DNA of 64,000 nt from Bin52 sp965243345. Its GTDB lineage: Bacteria; Pseudomonadota; Alphaproteobacteria; Thalassobaculales; Thalassobaculaceae. The position numbers and the translations under genes are program-made. Below are positions 9,182-17,320 of this stretch, piece after piece. The first letter of the stretch is position 1. Every line of letters begins with the position of its first letter. The notes beneath the pieces are model-generated. The model was not told the DNA's origin. It saw only the letters and a program-made list of their open reading frames with translations, and ran no database searches. The DNA lies in NCBI GenBank assembly GCA_965243345.1, contig CBDEUR010000003.1, positions 4,216,001-4,280,000 on the forward strand, given 5' to 3'.

Positions 9182-9799
9182 TCAAGAAACTGGCCCCCCG
9201 TCCGCGTGGCGGCGGTAGTCCTCGCGCAGCAATGCGAACAGGATGTGGTCCTGCCAGGACCCGTTGATCCTGAGATAGCGCCGGGCCAGGCCCTCGCGGC
9301 GAAACCCGCACCGGCGCAGCACGCCCTGGCTGGCGACGTTGCCGGGCAGGCAGGCCGCCTCGATCCGGTGCAGGTCGAGCGCGTCGAAGGCAAAGCCGCT
9401 CGCGCCCAGCACCGCCTCGCTCATGTAGCCCCGGCGCGCGTGGCGCTCGCCGATCCAGTAGCCGAAGGAACAGCTCTGGGCAACGCCGCGGCGCACGTTG
9501 GAGATCGACAGCCCGCCGACGATGGTATCGTCGGAGCGGCGGAACAGGAAGAAGGTGTACCCCTGGTCGCGGTTCCATTCCTCCGCATAACGGGACAGCC
9601 GGCGCCGGAAGGCGGACCGCGAGAGCGCGTCGGAGGTCCATGCCGGTTCCCACGGGACCAGGAAGTCTCGGCTTTCCTCGCGCAGTTCCGCCCAGCTCGC
9701 CCAGTCGCCCCGGGCCGGCGGCCGGAGGTAGATCCGGTCCAGGACCAGCGGCGGCTCGACCCTGGCAGGCGGAAACAGTGTGAGGACCACGGAACGCAC
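9182..9799 (-). CDS. GNAT family N-acetyltransferase (RimJ/RimL-like)
   Basis: A 205-residue acetyltransferase. It contains the strands LVLDRIYLRPP and IVGGLSISNVRRG, the acetyl-CoA loop region GYWIGERHARRGYMSEA (residues ~115-131), and the C-terminal NVASQGVLRRCGFRREGLARRYLRI in shape with RimJ ribosomal-protein or aminoacyl acetyltransferases. It lies 89 bases downstream of the M16 peptidase gene on the same strand; thrC, M16 peptidase and GNAT in this order recur in alphaproteobacteria. The acceptor substrate is not predictable. Confidence 0.88.
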   Translation of the reverse strand: MRSVVLTLFPPARVEPPLVLDRIYLRPPARGDWASWAELREESRDFLVPWEPAWTSDALSRSAFRRRLSRYAEEWNRDQGYTFFLFRRSDDTIVGGLSISNVRRGVAQSCSFGYWIGERHARRGYMSEAVLGASGFAFDALDLHRIEAACLPGNVASQGVLRRCGFRREGLARRYLRINGSWQDHILFALLREDYRRHADGGPVS

Positions 9800-9888
9800 C
9801 CATGCCTGCGGCAGTCACCCCATCTTGCCCGGACCTGCGCGGCCGGTGCAACAGGCTGGTCGGCACGCCCGCGGTGCGCCTCGCGTGG

Positions 9889-11160
9889 TCAGGCAAGCCG
9901 CGTGCACAGCCGGTCCCAGGGCTCGAGCGTGCCGACCGGCCCGACGGCGGCCAGGGTCGGTGTCGAGGAGAGCAGGCGGCGGCAGACGTCCTGGACCGCG
10001 TCACCGTCGACCTGCTCGAAGCGCTCGATGATCTCGTTGACCCCGAGCACCCGTCCGAAGGCATGCAGGTTGCCGGCCAGGGCCTCGCAGCGGCTCGAGG
10101 TGCTCTCGCGCGACATCAGCACTCCGGCCCGGATCTGCGAGCGGGCGCGGCTCACCTCGGTCTGCAGCGCGTCGTCCGGGGCCTCCCCGGCGAGCTTCAC
10201 CAGTTCGTCGCAGACCGCGGGCACCAGGTCGCCGACCAGGTCGGGAGCCGTGGCGGCATGGATCCCGAACAGGCCGGTGTCGCGCCAGGCGATCGCGAAG
10301 CAGTGGATCGAGTAGGCGAGGCCACGGCGTTCACGGACTTCCTGGAACAGCCGTGACGACATGCTCCCGCCCAGCAGGCGGGAAAACACCTGCTGCGCCG
10401 GCAGGGTCGCATCGCGGATCGGCACCGCCTCGAAACCCAGCATCAGGTGGACCTGCTGCAGGTCCCGGTCGCTGCGGGCATCGCCACCGCCGTAGCGCGC
10501 TGGCTCGACCGGGCGGTTGTCGCGGCCCGAGAGCCCCTCGAAGGCCGCGGCGACCTCACCCTCGAGCCGATCGTGGTCGATGTTTCCGGCGGCCGCGAAC
10601 ACCAGCCGGTCGGCGCCGTAGTGCGCGTCGAGGAAACCGGTGATGGTCCGGCGCGGCATGGACCGGACGATCTCGGGCGAGCCGAGGATCGGCCGGCCGA
10701 GCGGCTGGTCGGGCAGTGCCGTTGCCGCGAGCAGTTCGAACACCACGTCGTCCGGCGTGTCGCTGGCCTCGCCGATCTCCTGCAGGATCACCGTGCGCTC
10801 GCGGGCGAGTTCCTCTTCGCTGAAGGTGGAGTTGCACAGGATATCGCCGATCACGTCGACGGCGAGCGCCGCGTCGTCCTTCAGCACCCGGGCGTAGTAG
10901 GCGGTCTGCTCGTGGGTGGTGTAGGCGTCGAGACGTCCACCCACCGCCTCGATCTGCTCGGCGATGTCGAAGGCCGAGCGTGACGTCGTTCCCTTGAACG
11001 CCATGTGCTCGAGCATGTGGGCAACGCCGTTGATGTCGGCGGATTCATTGCGGCTTCCCGCCCCGAACCAGGCGCCGAGGGTTGCGCTCTCGACGGTGGG
11101 GATGTGCTCGGTGACCAGCCGCACTCCGCCGGGCAGTTCGGTCAGCCGCGGCCCGCTCAC
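9889..11160 (-). CDS. M16 family zinc peptidase (processing-peptidase-like)
   Basis: A 423-residue metallopeptidase of the pitrilysin family. The inverted zinc motif HxxEH is at residues 48-52 (HMLEH), and the downstream zinc-ligand glutamate is E128 in RTVILQEIGE, 76 residues later as expected. N- and C-terminal halves show the two-lobed M16 fold seen in mitochondrial processing peptidase beta and its bacterial homologues. The GTG start overlaps the thrC stop (GTGA), so the two are coupled. No signal peptide is visible, so it is probably cytoplasmic. Confidence 0.93.
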   Translation of the reverse strand: MSGPRLTELPGGVRLVTEHIPTVESATLGAWFGAGSRNESADINGVAHMLEHMAFKGTTSRSAFDIAEQIEAVGGRLDAYTTHEQTAYYARVLKDDAALAVDVIGDILCNSTFSEEELARERTVILQEIGEASDTPDDVVFELLAATALPDQPLGRPILGSPEIVRSMPRRTITGFLDAHYGADRLVFAAAGNIDHDRLEGEVAAAFEGLSGRDNRPVEPARYGGGDARSDRDLQQVHLMLGFEAVPIRDATLPAQQVFSRLLGGSMSSRLFQEVRERRGLAYSIHCFAIAWRDTGLFGIHAATAPDLVGDLVPAVCDELVKLAGEAPDDALQTEVSRARSQIRAGVLMSRESTSSRCEALAGNLHAFGRVLGVNEIIERFEQVDGDAVQDVCRRLLSSTPTLAAVGPVGTLEPWDRLCTRLA

Positions 11161-12575
11161 GGCCGGCCCGCCGCGCGGCTGTGCGCCGCGATGAAGTCGG
11201 CAACCGTGCGGTATTCGTCTGGCAGCATCGTCAGGTGCTCCTCGAGTTCGCCGAGGCGGGCGATCCGCCCGGGCGGCTCCGGGACATGGCCGACGGCGCG
11301 CGCCACGGCATCGGGAAACTTGGCCGGATGCGCGGTCGCAAGGCAGACCACCGGCACGTCGCCGGCCAGCGCCCCGCGCCGTCGCGCCCGGACCGCCGCC
11401 TCGACACCGACGGCGCTGTGCGGGTCGATGAGCACCGAGGTCTCCCGGTGCACGCGGGCGATGCGCGCGACGGTATCGTCGTCGGTGACGGCCTCGGCGT
11501 CGAACAGCACGGCCGACTGGCGGTGCATGGCGCCGGTGACCTCGAATTCGCCCTCGGTCCTGAGCCCGGTCAGCATGGCGCCGGTGCGCGCGCCGTCGCG
11601 CCCGGCAAGGTCGAACAGCAGGCGTTCGAAATTGCTCGAGACCTGGATGTCCATGCTCGGGCTCAGCGTCGGCTGCACGCCGGCGATCCGCATCCGCCCG
11701 GAGGCGAAGAACCGCGCCAGGATATCGTTGGCGTTGGTCGCGACCACGAGGCGGTCGACCGGCAGTCCGAGCGCGGCCGCGGCGTAGGCCGAGTAGACGT
11801 TGCCGAAATTGCCCGAGGGGACCGCGAACGCCACCCGGCGGTCCGGGGCACCCAGCGCGAGCGCGGCCCGGAAGTAGTAGACGATCTGCGGCAGCAGGCG
11901 GACCAGGTTGATGGAGTTGACCGCCGACAGGTGCAGGTGGTCGCGCAGCGCCAGGTCGTTGAACAGGGCCTTCACCATGTCCTGGCAGGTGTCGAAGGTG
12001 CCGTCGAGGGCGATGGCGTGAACGTTGGCCGCGTCCACCGTCGTCATCTGCAGTTGCTGGACCGGGGAGACCCGGCCGCGGGGGAACAGGATGAAGATGT
12101 CGATGGCCTCGCGGTCGCGGCAGGCCTCGATCGCCGCCGAACCGGTATCGCCGGAGGTGGCGCCGACGATGGTGATCCGCTCGCCCCGGGCGCCGAGCAC
12201 CCTGTCGAACAGCCGGCCGAGCACCTGCAGCGCGTAGTCCTTGAAGGCAAGGGTGGGGCCGTGGAACAGCTCCATCAGCCAGGTGTTCCCGTCGAGCTGC
12301 ACCAGCGGTGCGACCTGCGGATCGGTGAACCCGGCGTAGGCATCCTCCAGGACCCCGGCGAGGCCGTCGCCGCAGGTGGTGCCGGCGGCGAATGGCGCCA
12401 TGATTCGCGCCGCGAGTTCCGGGTAGGACAGGTCGCGCATGGCGCGGATGTCGTCGGTGGAGAATCGCGGCCAGGCGGCGGGAACGTAGAGACCGCCGTC
12501 GCGGGCGAGCCCGGTGAGCAGCACATCGTCAAGACCGAGTTCCGGCGCGTCACCGCGCGTGCTGATGTAGCGCAC
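11157..12575 (-). CDS. thrC: Threonine synthase
   Basis: A PLP enzyme of 472 residues converting O-phosphohomoserine to threonine. The start is GTG at 12575 (VRYISTRGDAPELGLDDVLL), which matches the family N-terminus; the open frame continues upstream but that part is not conserved. The PLP lysine lies in GPTLAFKDYALQ. Other family blocks are GATSGDTGSAAIEAC, PSGNFGNVYSAYAA and SMDIQVSSNFERLLFD. It is first in a run with the M16 peptidase and GNAT genes. Confidence 0.96.
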   Translation of the reverse strand: MRYISTRGDAPELGLDDVLLTGLARDGGLYVPAAWPRFSTDDIRAMRDLSYPELAARIMAPFAAGTTCGDGLAGVLEDAYAGFTDPQVAPLVQLDGNTWLMELFHGPTLAFKDYALQVLGRLFDRVLGARGERITIVGATSGDTGSAAIEACRDREAIDIFILFPRGRVSPVQQLQMTTVDAANVHAIALDGTFDTCQDMVKALFNDLALRDHLHLSAVNSINLVRLLPQIVYYFRAALALGAPDRRVAFAVPSGNFGNVYSAYAAAALGLPVDRLVVATNANDILARFFASGRMRIAGVQPTLSPSMDIQVSSNFERLLFDLAGRDGARTGAMLTGLRTEGEFEVTGAMHRQSAVLFDAEAVTDDDTVARIARVHRETSVLIDPHSAVGVEAAVRARRRGALAGDVPVVCLATAHPAKFPDAVARAVGHVPEPPGRIARLGELEEHLTMLPDEYRTVADFIAAHSRAAGRP

Positions 12576-12805
12576 CGATTGCTCCGCTCGCGCCAGGGGC
12601 CGGAACCCTAGCCACGGCGGGGCCAGGTTGCAACACCGGGACCCGTACCGATCGCCTTGCGGGCCGCCGTGCGTCCACCGGCGCCCGTCCCGCACCGGTT
12701 CGCGACGGGCGGTCGACGCACGGATGTCCCCGCCATCGTGCGCCAGGGTCAATCCGTGCGGGTTTGCGATATGGTTCTGCGGCACCATGACGGGGAGATG
12801 CAGCC

Positions 12806-13705
12806 ATGCAGACCATTGCCATCCAGTCTCCGGGCGACATGGGGCACGCGATCGGCCGGGTGCTGGCGCGGGCCGGTCACCGGGTGATCGCCGCGCTCGA
12901 GGGGCGGTCCGCGCGCACCCGCGGCCTCGCGCAGTCGGCCGGGATCGAGGATGCCGGACCGCCGGGGAACCTGTTCGGCGAGGCCGACCTGGTGTTCTCG
13001 ATCATGCGTCCAGACCGTGCCCTCGAGCTTGTCGACACCATGGCGGACCTTGCGCGGACACGCGGGCACGGCCCGGTCCTGGTCGACCTGAACGCGATCG
13101 CGCCGTCGACCGCGCGCGAGGCGGCGCGGCGTGCCGTTGCGGCCGGGCTTGACTTCGTCGATGGCGGGATCATCGGCGGCCCGCCGCGTCCGCCAGGCTT
13201 CGTCAGCCCGCGGCTCTACGTTTCGGGTCCGGGTGCGGGGGCGCTCTCGTCGCTCACCGGCTCGGGTCTCGACATCCGGGTTGTCGGCGAGGCGATCGGC
13301 GCCGCCTCGGCGACCAAGATGTGCTACGCGGCGTTGACCAAGGGGCTGACGGCGATCGCGATCCAGTCAATGGTGACCGCCCGGCTCGAGGGCGTCGAGG
13401 ACGCCTTCGTCGCCGAGCTTGCCGGCAGCCAGCAGGGCCTGCTCGCCCTCGTGGAACGCGGCCTGCCGGGCATGTGCCCGAAGGCCTATCGCTGGGTCGG
13501 CGAGATGGAGGAGATCTCCACCACCCATTCCGATGCCGGGCTGCCGGGCGGGATGTTCCAGGGTGCGGCCCGCATCTACGAGATGGTCGAGCACTCCCCG
13601 CTCGGCGCCGAGGTGGTGGAGGACCGACGGCTCGGCACCGATGCCTCCGATGTTGCCCGTATCCTCGCCGAGCACGTCTCGGCATGCCCCAGGGCGGCGG
13701 ACTGA
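12806..13705 (+). CDS. NAD(P)-dependent dehydrogenase, 6-phosphogluconate dehydrogenase-like with DUF1932 C-terminus
   Basis: A 299-residue protein with an N-terminal Rossmann fold related to beta-hydroxyacid dehydrogenases (IAIQSPGDMGHAIGRVLARAG, where SPGDMG replaces the usual GxGxMG) and a C-terminal helical domain of the DUF1932 type (ATKMCYAALTKGLTAIAIQ). The lysine in that segment corresponds to the family's catalytic lysine. The ATG is preceded by GGGGAG at a suitable distance. It is divergent from thrC across a 230-base gap and convergent with the hydantoinase genes. The substrate is unknown; DUF1932 enzymes act on small hydroxy or keto acids. Confidence 0.87.
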   Translation: MQTIAIQSPGDMGHAIGRVLARAGHRVIAALEGRSARTRGLAQSAGIEDAGPPGNLFGEADLVFSIMRPDRALELVDTMADLARTRGHGPVLVDLNAIAPSTAREAARRAVAAGLDFVDGGIIGGPPRPPGFVSPRLYVSGPGAGALSSLTGSGLDIRVVGEAIGAASATKMCYAALTKGLTAIAIQSMVTARLEGVEDAFVAELAGSQQGLLALVERGLPGMCPKAYRWVGEMEEISTTHSDAGLPGGMFQGAARIYEMVEHSPLGAEVVEDRRLGTDASDVARILAEHVSACPRAAD

Positions 13706-13937
13706 GTCAGGCCGGGAGCCCGGCCCGGAGGCTGCCCTGCGCTCGTTTGGGCGGCCGATCCACGCCCGGCCTCGACCACCTGCAGGCGTCCCGGGACCCC
13801 GCCCGGTTGCATCTTCCACTCGATCCCGGCCAACCGTCCCGTGCCGCCGGCAACAAGGGCTCCGGATCCGGGGCCGGTCCTCGCCGTGCACCGCGCCGCG
13901 GCCGGCAGGGCCTCCGGCCGGTCTTGCCTGCCGCCCC

Positions 13938-15641
13938 CTACTCGAAGCCGTAGGCCCGTGCCGCCGCCTGCGCGGTCACCTTGCCGTTCTCGATGTCGCC
14001 GCGAACCTCCCCGCGCGGCCGCTTCCGCGGATCGCCAAATCCGCCGCCGCCGGCGGTACGGATGATCAGGCGATCGCCGGTGCGCATCCGTGCCACCTCC
14101 TTCGACGGGATGGCGTGAACGGAGCCGTTGCTGCGAACGATCTCCGCCGAGGCGTTTCCACCCGCGTGCCCCTCCTCGGCGCCGGCTGCCTGGCAGAAGT
14201 GCCGCTCTCCGCGGTAGGTAATGGTCATCTCTCCATCGAGGATCTCGTATTCGAGCCAGGCGCCCAGCCCGCCACGGCGCTTGCCGGGTCCGCCCGAGTC
14301 CGGTGCAAGGGACGCCCGGTGCACCCGGATGGGCGCTTCCAGCTCCAGCGCCTCGGCCGGGATGTTCATGCAGTTCGTGGCGTCGGTCTCGATGACGTCG
14401 ACGCCGTCGGCAGTCCTGGCCGCACCACTTCCGCCGATGAGGATCTGCGAGGTGACAAATCCGCGGCCGTCGGCGCGCTGGCCGCCGAAGTGCAGGATCA
14501 CCTCCTCTCCGCCCGGATCGGCCGGCACCCGCTCCGGCACGGCCCCGCGCAGGGCGCCCAGGACGACACTCGTCACCCGCTTGATCGTCGATGTGCGACA
14601 CCCGACCGGCGCCGGTTCCTCGGGATTCACGATGCTGCCCGGCGGCAGCTTCAGCGAAAGCGGTCTGAAGCAGCCGCCGTTGTTGGGGATCAGTTGACCC
14701 GGATCGGTAACGGCGCGCAGGGCAAAGCAGGCGGCTGCCAGGGAGCCGGAGGGCACGCAGTTGAAGGGGCCGCGCACCTGCAGGCTGCTGCCCTCGAAGT
14801 CCAGCTCGATGGTGCCGTCGGCAATGCGCGCGGTCACGGTGATCGGCACCTTGCGGTCGAGGTCGACACCATCGTTGTCGAGGTAGTCGGTGTAGCTGTA
14901 GGTGCCTTCCGGGATCTTGCGCAGGGCCTCCCTGGTCATTTTCTCGGAGCGGTCGAGCAGTTCGTCGAAGACGCTGAGGAGGAAGGTGTTGCCGTAGCTG
15001 GCGGCGATCTCCTTCAGCCGGCGAGCGCCGATGGAGCAGGCGGAGATCTCCGCCATCAGGTCGCCGGTCACGATGTCGGGAATGCGCACGTTGCGGCGCA
15101 GGATCGCCATGAAGGTGTCATTGAACGTGCCGCCGTCCATCAGCTTCAGGAGCGGGATGCGCAGGCCTTCCTGGAAGATCTCCGTGGCGTTGGTCGGCGT
15201 CGAGCCCGGCGCCATGCCACCGACGTCCTGGTGGTGGGTCATGGTCGCGCAGATGGCGGTCGGCTCGCCCTCGTGGAAGACCGGCATCAGTACCGCGATG
15301 TCCGGCAGGTGCGTGCCGCCGAGGTAGGGGTCGTTCATCACGAAGACGTCCCCCTCGTTCATCTCCGACACCGGGTTCTGCTCCAGCAGGTGGCGGACGA
15401 TGGGCAGCAGGGTGACCAGGTGGATCGGAATCGCGATCGCCTGTGCCAGGGTTTCGCCTTCCAGCGTGAAGATGCTCGCTGAAGCGTCCAGGCCCTCCTT
15501 GACGATGGTGGAAAAGGCGCTGCGCACCAGCGTCAGCTCCATCTCGTTGGCGATGCCGTCCAGCTTGTTGCGGATGACCTCGACCGTGATGGGATCCAGT
15601 GTCGGGCAAAGGTCGGTCCTGGGCATCCCGTCGTTCCTCAT
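13938..15641 (-). CDS. Hydantoinase B/oxoprolinase family subunit (HyuB), second copy
   Basis: A 567-residue HyuB-type subunit of the ATP-dependent hydantoinase/oxoprolinase/acetone-carboxylase superfamily. Typical blocks are DPITVEVIRNKLDGIANEME, VMNDPYLGGTHLPDI, THHQDVGGMAPGS and IPNNGGCFRPL. The start at 15641 overlaps the stop of the upstream paralogue (ATGA). It is a paralogue of the gene immediately upstream (EVIRNKLDGI.EME in both) but clearly diverged, so the pair may give two specificities or a mixed complex. The substrate cannot be assigned: members act on hydantoins, 5-oxoproline, acetophenone or other cyclic amides and ketones. Confidence 0.93.
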   Translation of the reverse strand: MRNDGMPRTDLCPTLDPITVEVIRNKLDGIANEMELTLVRSAFSTIVKEGLDASASIFTLEGETLAQAIAIPIHLVTLLPIVRHLLEQNPVSEMNEGDVFVMNDPYLGGTHLPDIAVLMPVFHEGEPTAICATMTHHQDVGGMAPGSTPTNATEIFQEGLRIPLLKLMDGGTFNDTFMAILRRNVRIPDIVTGDLMAEISACSIGARRLKEIAASYGNTFLLSVFDELLDRSEKMTREALRKIPEGTYSYTDYLDNDGVDLDRKVPITVTARIADGTIELDFEGSSLQVRGPFNCVPSGSLAAACFALRAVTDPGQLIPNNGGCFRPLSLKLPPGSIVNPEEPAPVGCRTSTIKRVTSVVLGALRGAVPERVPADPGGEEVILHFGGQRADGRGFVTSQILIGGSGAARTADGVDVIETDATNCMNIPAEALELEAPIRVHRASLAPDSGGPGKRRGGLGAWLEYEILDGEMTITYRGERHFCQAAGAEEGHAGGNASAEIVRSNGSVHAIPSKEVARMRTGDRLIIRTAGGGGFGDPRKRPRGEVRGDIENGKVTAQAAARAYGFE

Positions 15642-17320
15642 GCCTGGCCGTAGACCGCGGCTGCGGCCTCGCGACTGATCTTTCCGTTGTCGACGTCCGC
15701 CTGGACGTCCTTCGCCGGCCGGCTCCCGGGATGGCCGTAGCCGGCGCCGCCAGCAGTGCAGATGGTGATGCGGTCGCCACTGACGACTCGGGTCACCAGT
15801 TTGGAGGGCATGTCCTCGCGGCTGCCATCGGCGCGCTCGATCCAGCCGGCCGCCGCCGCACCGGACTGGCCGCCGGCGTGACCGGGCGATACCCAGAAGT
15901 GACGGTCGCCCCGGTAGGTCATGATGGCTTCGCTGCCCAGTATCTCGATGGTCTGCTCGCAGCCGAGACCGCCGCGGTGCGTGCCGGCACCGCCGCTGTC
16001 GGCCCTGAGGCGCAGGGAGTGTACGCGCAACGGGCCGCTCATCTCCAAGGCCTCGGCCGGCACGTTCATGCAATTGGTGACGTCGGTCTCGATGACGTCG
16101 ACGCCGTCCAGCCGGTGGCTGGCGCCGGCGCCCCCGGCCAGGAGCTGGGAGGTGATGTAGGGCTTTCCGGCCTCGTTCCGGCCACCGAAGTGGACCAGCA
16201 TCAGTTGGCCGGAGGAGTCCGCCGGCACCCGGTCGGGGGCCGCCTGGCGCAGTGCGCCCAGGGCGCAGCCGACGATGGCCTTCAAGGTCACCGAGCGGCA
16301 GCTCACCGGGGCCGGCTCTCGCGGGTTGACCAGGCTGCCTTCCGGCAACTCGAAATGCAGCGGCCGGAAGCAGCCGCCGTTGTTCGGGATCGAGGGATCG
16401 GTGATTGCCTTGATGGCGAAGCAGCCGGCGCCGAGTGCTCCGGCCGGAACGGCGTTGATGGGGCCGCGCGCCTGCCGCGAGGTACCGGTGAAGTCGAAGG
16501 TCATCTCGTCGCCGGTGATGGTCACGGCCACCTTGATGGCCAGCCGGCGTTCCAGCTCAACGCCGTCGTTGTCCATCTGCACCTCGTAGCGATAGGTGCC
16601 GTCGGGCAGGGCGGAGATGGCGTTTCGCACCATCCGCTCCGAGCGGTCGAGCAGCTCGCCGAAAAGGGCGCGCAGGAGGTTGCCGCCGTAGGTCTCCGCC
16701 AGATCACTCAGGCGCCTGGCGCCGATCGAGCAACAGGCGATCTGGGCGTTCAGGTCGCCCATGAAGACCTCGGGCAGCCGCACGTTGCGCTTCAGCAGCG
16801 CGATCAGCGTATCGTTGAGCTCGCCGTCGCGGCGCAGCCGCAGGGGAGGCAGGCGCAGCCCCTCCTGGAATATCTCGGTGGCGTTCGTCGGCACCGAGGC
16901 CGGGGCCATCCCGCCGATGTCCTGATGGTGGGTGAGCGCCGCGGACAGCGCGATCGGCCGGCCGTCGACGAAGACCGGCATGACCACGGCGACGTCGGGC
17001 AGGTGGCTGGCGCCGTCGTAGGGGTCGTTCATCAGGTAGGCGTCGCCTTCCTGCATGGTCTCGATCGGGTGATCGCGCAGGATCGCCCCCACCATCGGTA
17101 TCAGCATGGAGAGATGCGCCGGGATGGCACAGGACTGGGCCAGGGGCTCGCCGGCAATGGTGAAAAGGCTGGCCGAGGCGTCGAGCGCCTCTTTCACGAT
17201 GACCGAGAAGGCGCTGCGGACCAGCGTCATTTCCATCTCTTCGGCGATGCCGTCCAGCTTGTTGCGGATCACCTCCAGCAGGATCGGATCGACCCCGTGG
17301 GGAACGGTGGTGCCTGCCAT
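15638..17320 (-). CDS. Hydantoinase B/oxoprolinase family subunit (HyuB), first copy
   Basis: A 560-residue HyuB-type subunit with VDPILLEVIRNKLDGIAEEM at the N-terminus, LMNDPYDGASHLPDV, THHQDIGGMAP and IPNNGGCFRPLHFELPEG. It shares one base with the end of hyuA (TGATG) and overlaps the next hyuB by four bases, so all three are translated as one unit. Having two complete B subunits in tandem behind one A subunit is less common than the usual A+B pair. Confidence 0.93.
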   Translation of the reverse strand: MAGTTVPHGVDPILLEVIRNKLDGIAEEMEMTLVRSAFSVIVKEALDASASLFTIAGEPLAQSCAIPAHLSMLIPMVGAILRDHPIETMQEGDAYLMNDPYDGASHLPDVAVVMPVFVDGRPIALSAALTHHQDIGGMAPASVPTNATEIFQEGLRLPPLRLRRDGELNDTLIALLKRNVRLPEVFMGDLNAQIACCSIGARRLSDLAETYGGNLLRALFGELLDRSERMVRNAISALPDGTYRYEVQMDNDGVELERRLAIKVAVTITGDEMTFDFTGTSRQARGPINAVPAGALGAGCFAIKAITDPSIPNNGGCFRPLHFELPEGSLVNPREPAPVSCRSVTLKAIVGCALGALRQAAPDRVPADSSGQLMLVHFGGRNEAGKPYITSQLLAGGAGASHRLDGVDVIETDVTNCMNVPAEALEMSGPLRVHSLRLRADSGGAGTHRGGLGCEQTIEILGSEAIMTYRGDRHFWVSPGHAGGQSGAAAAGWIERADGSREDMPSKLVTRVVSGDRITICTAGGAGYGHPGSRPAKDVQADVDNGKISREAAAAVYGQA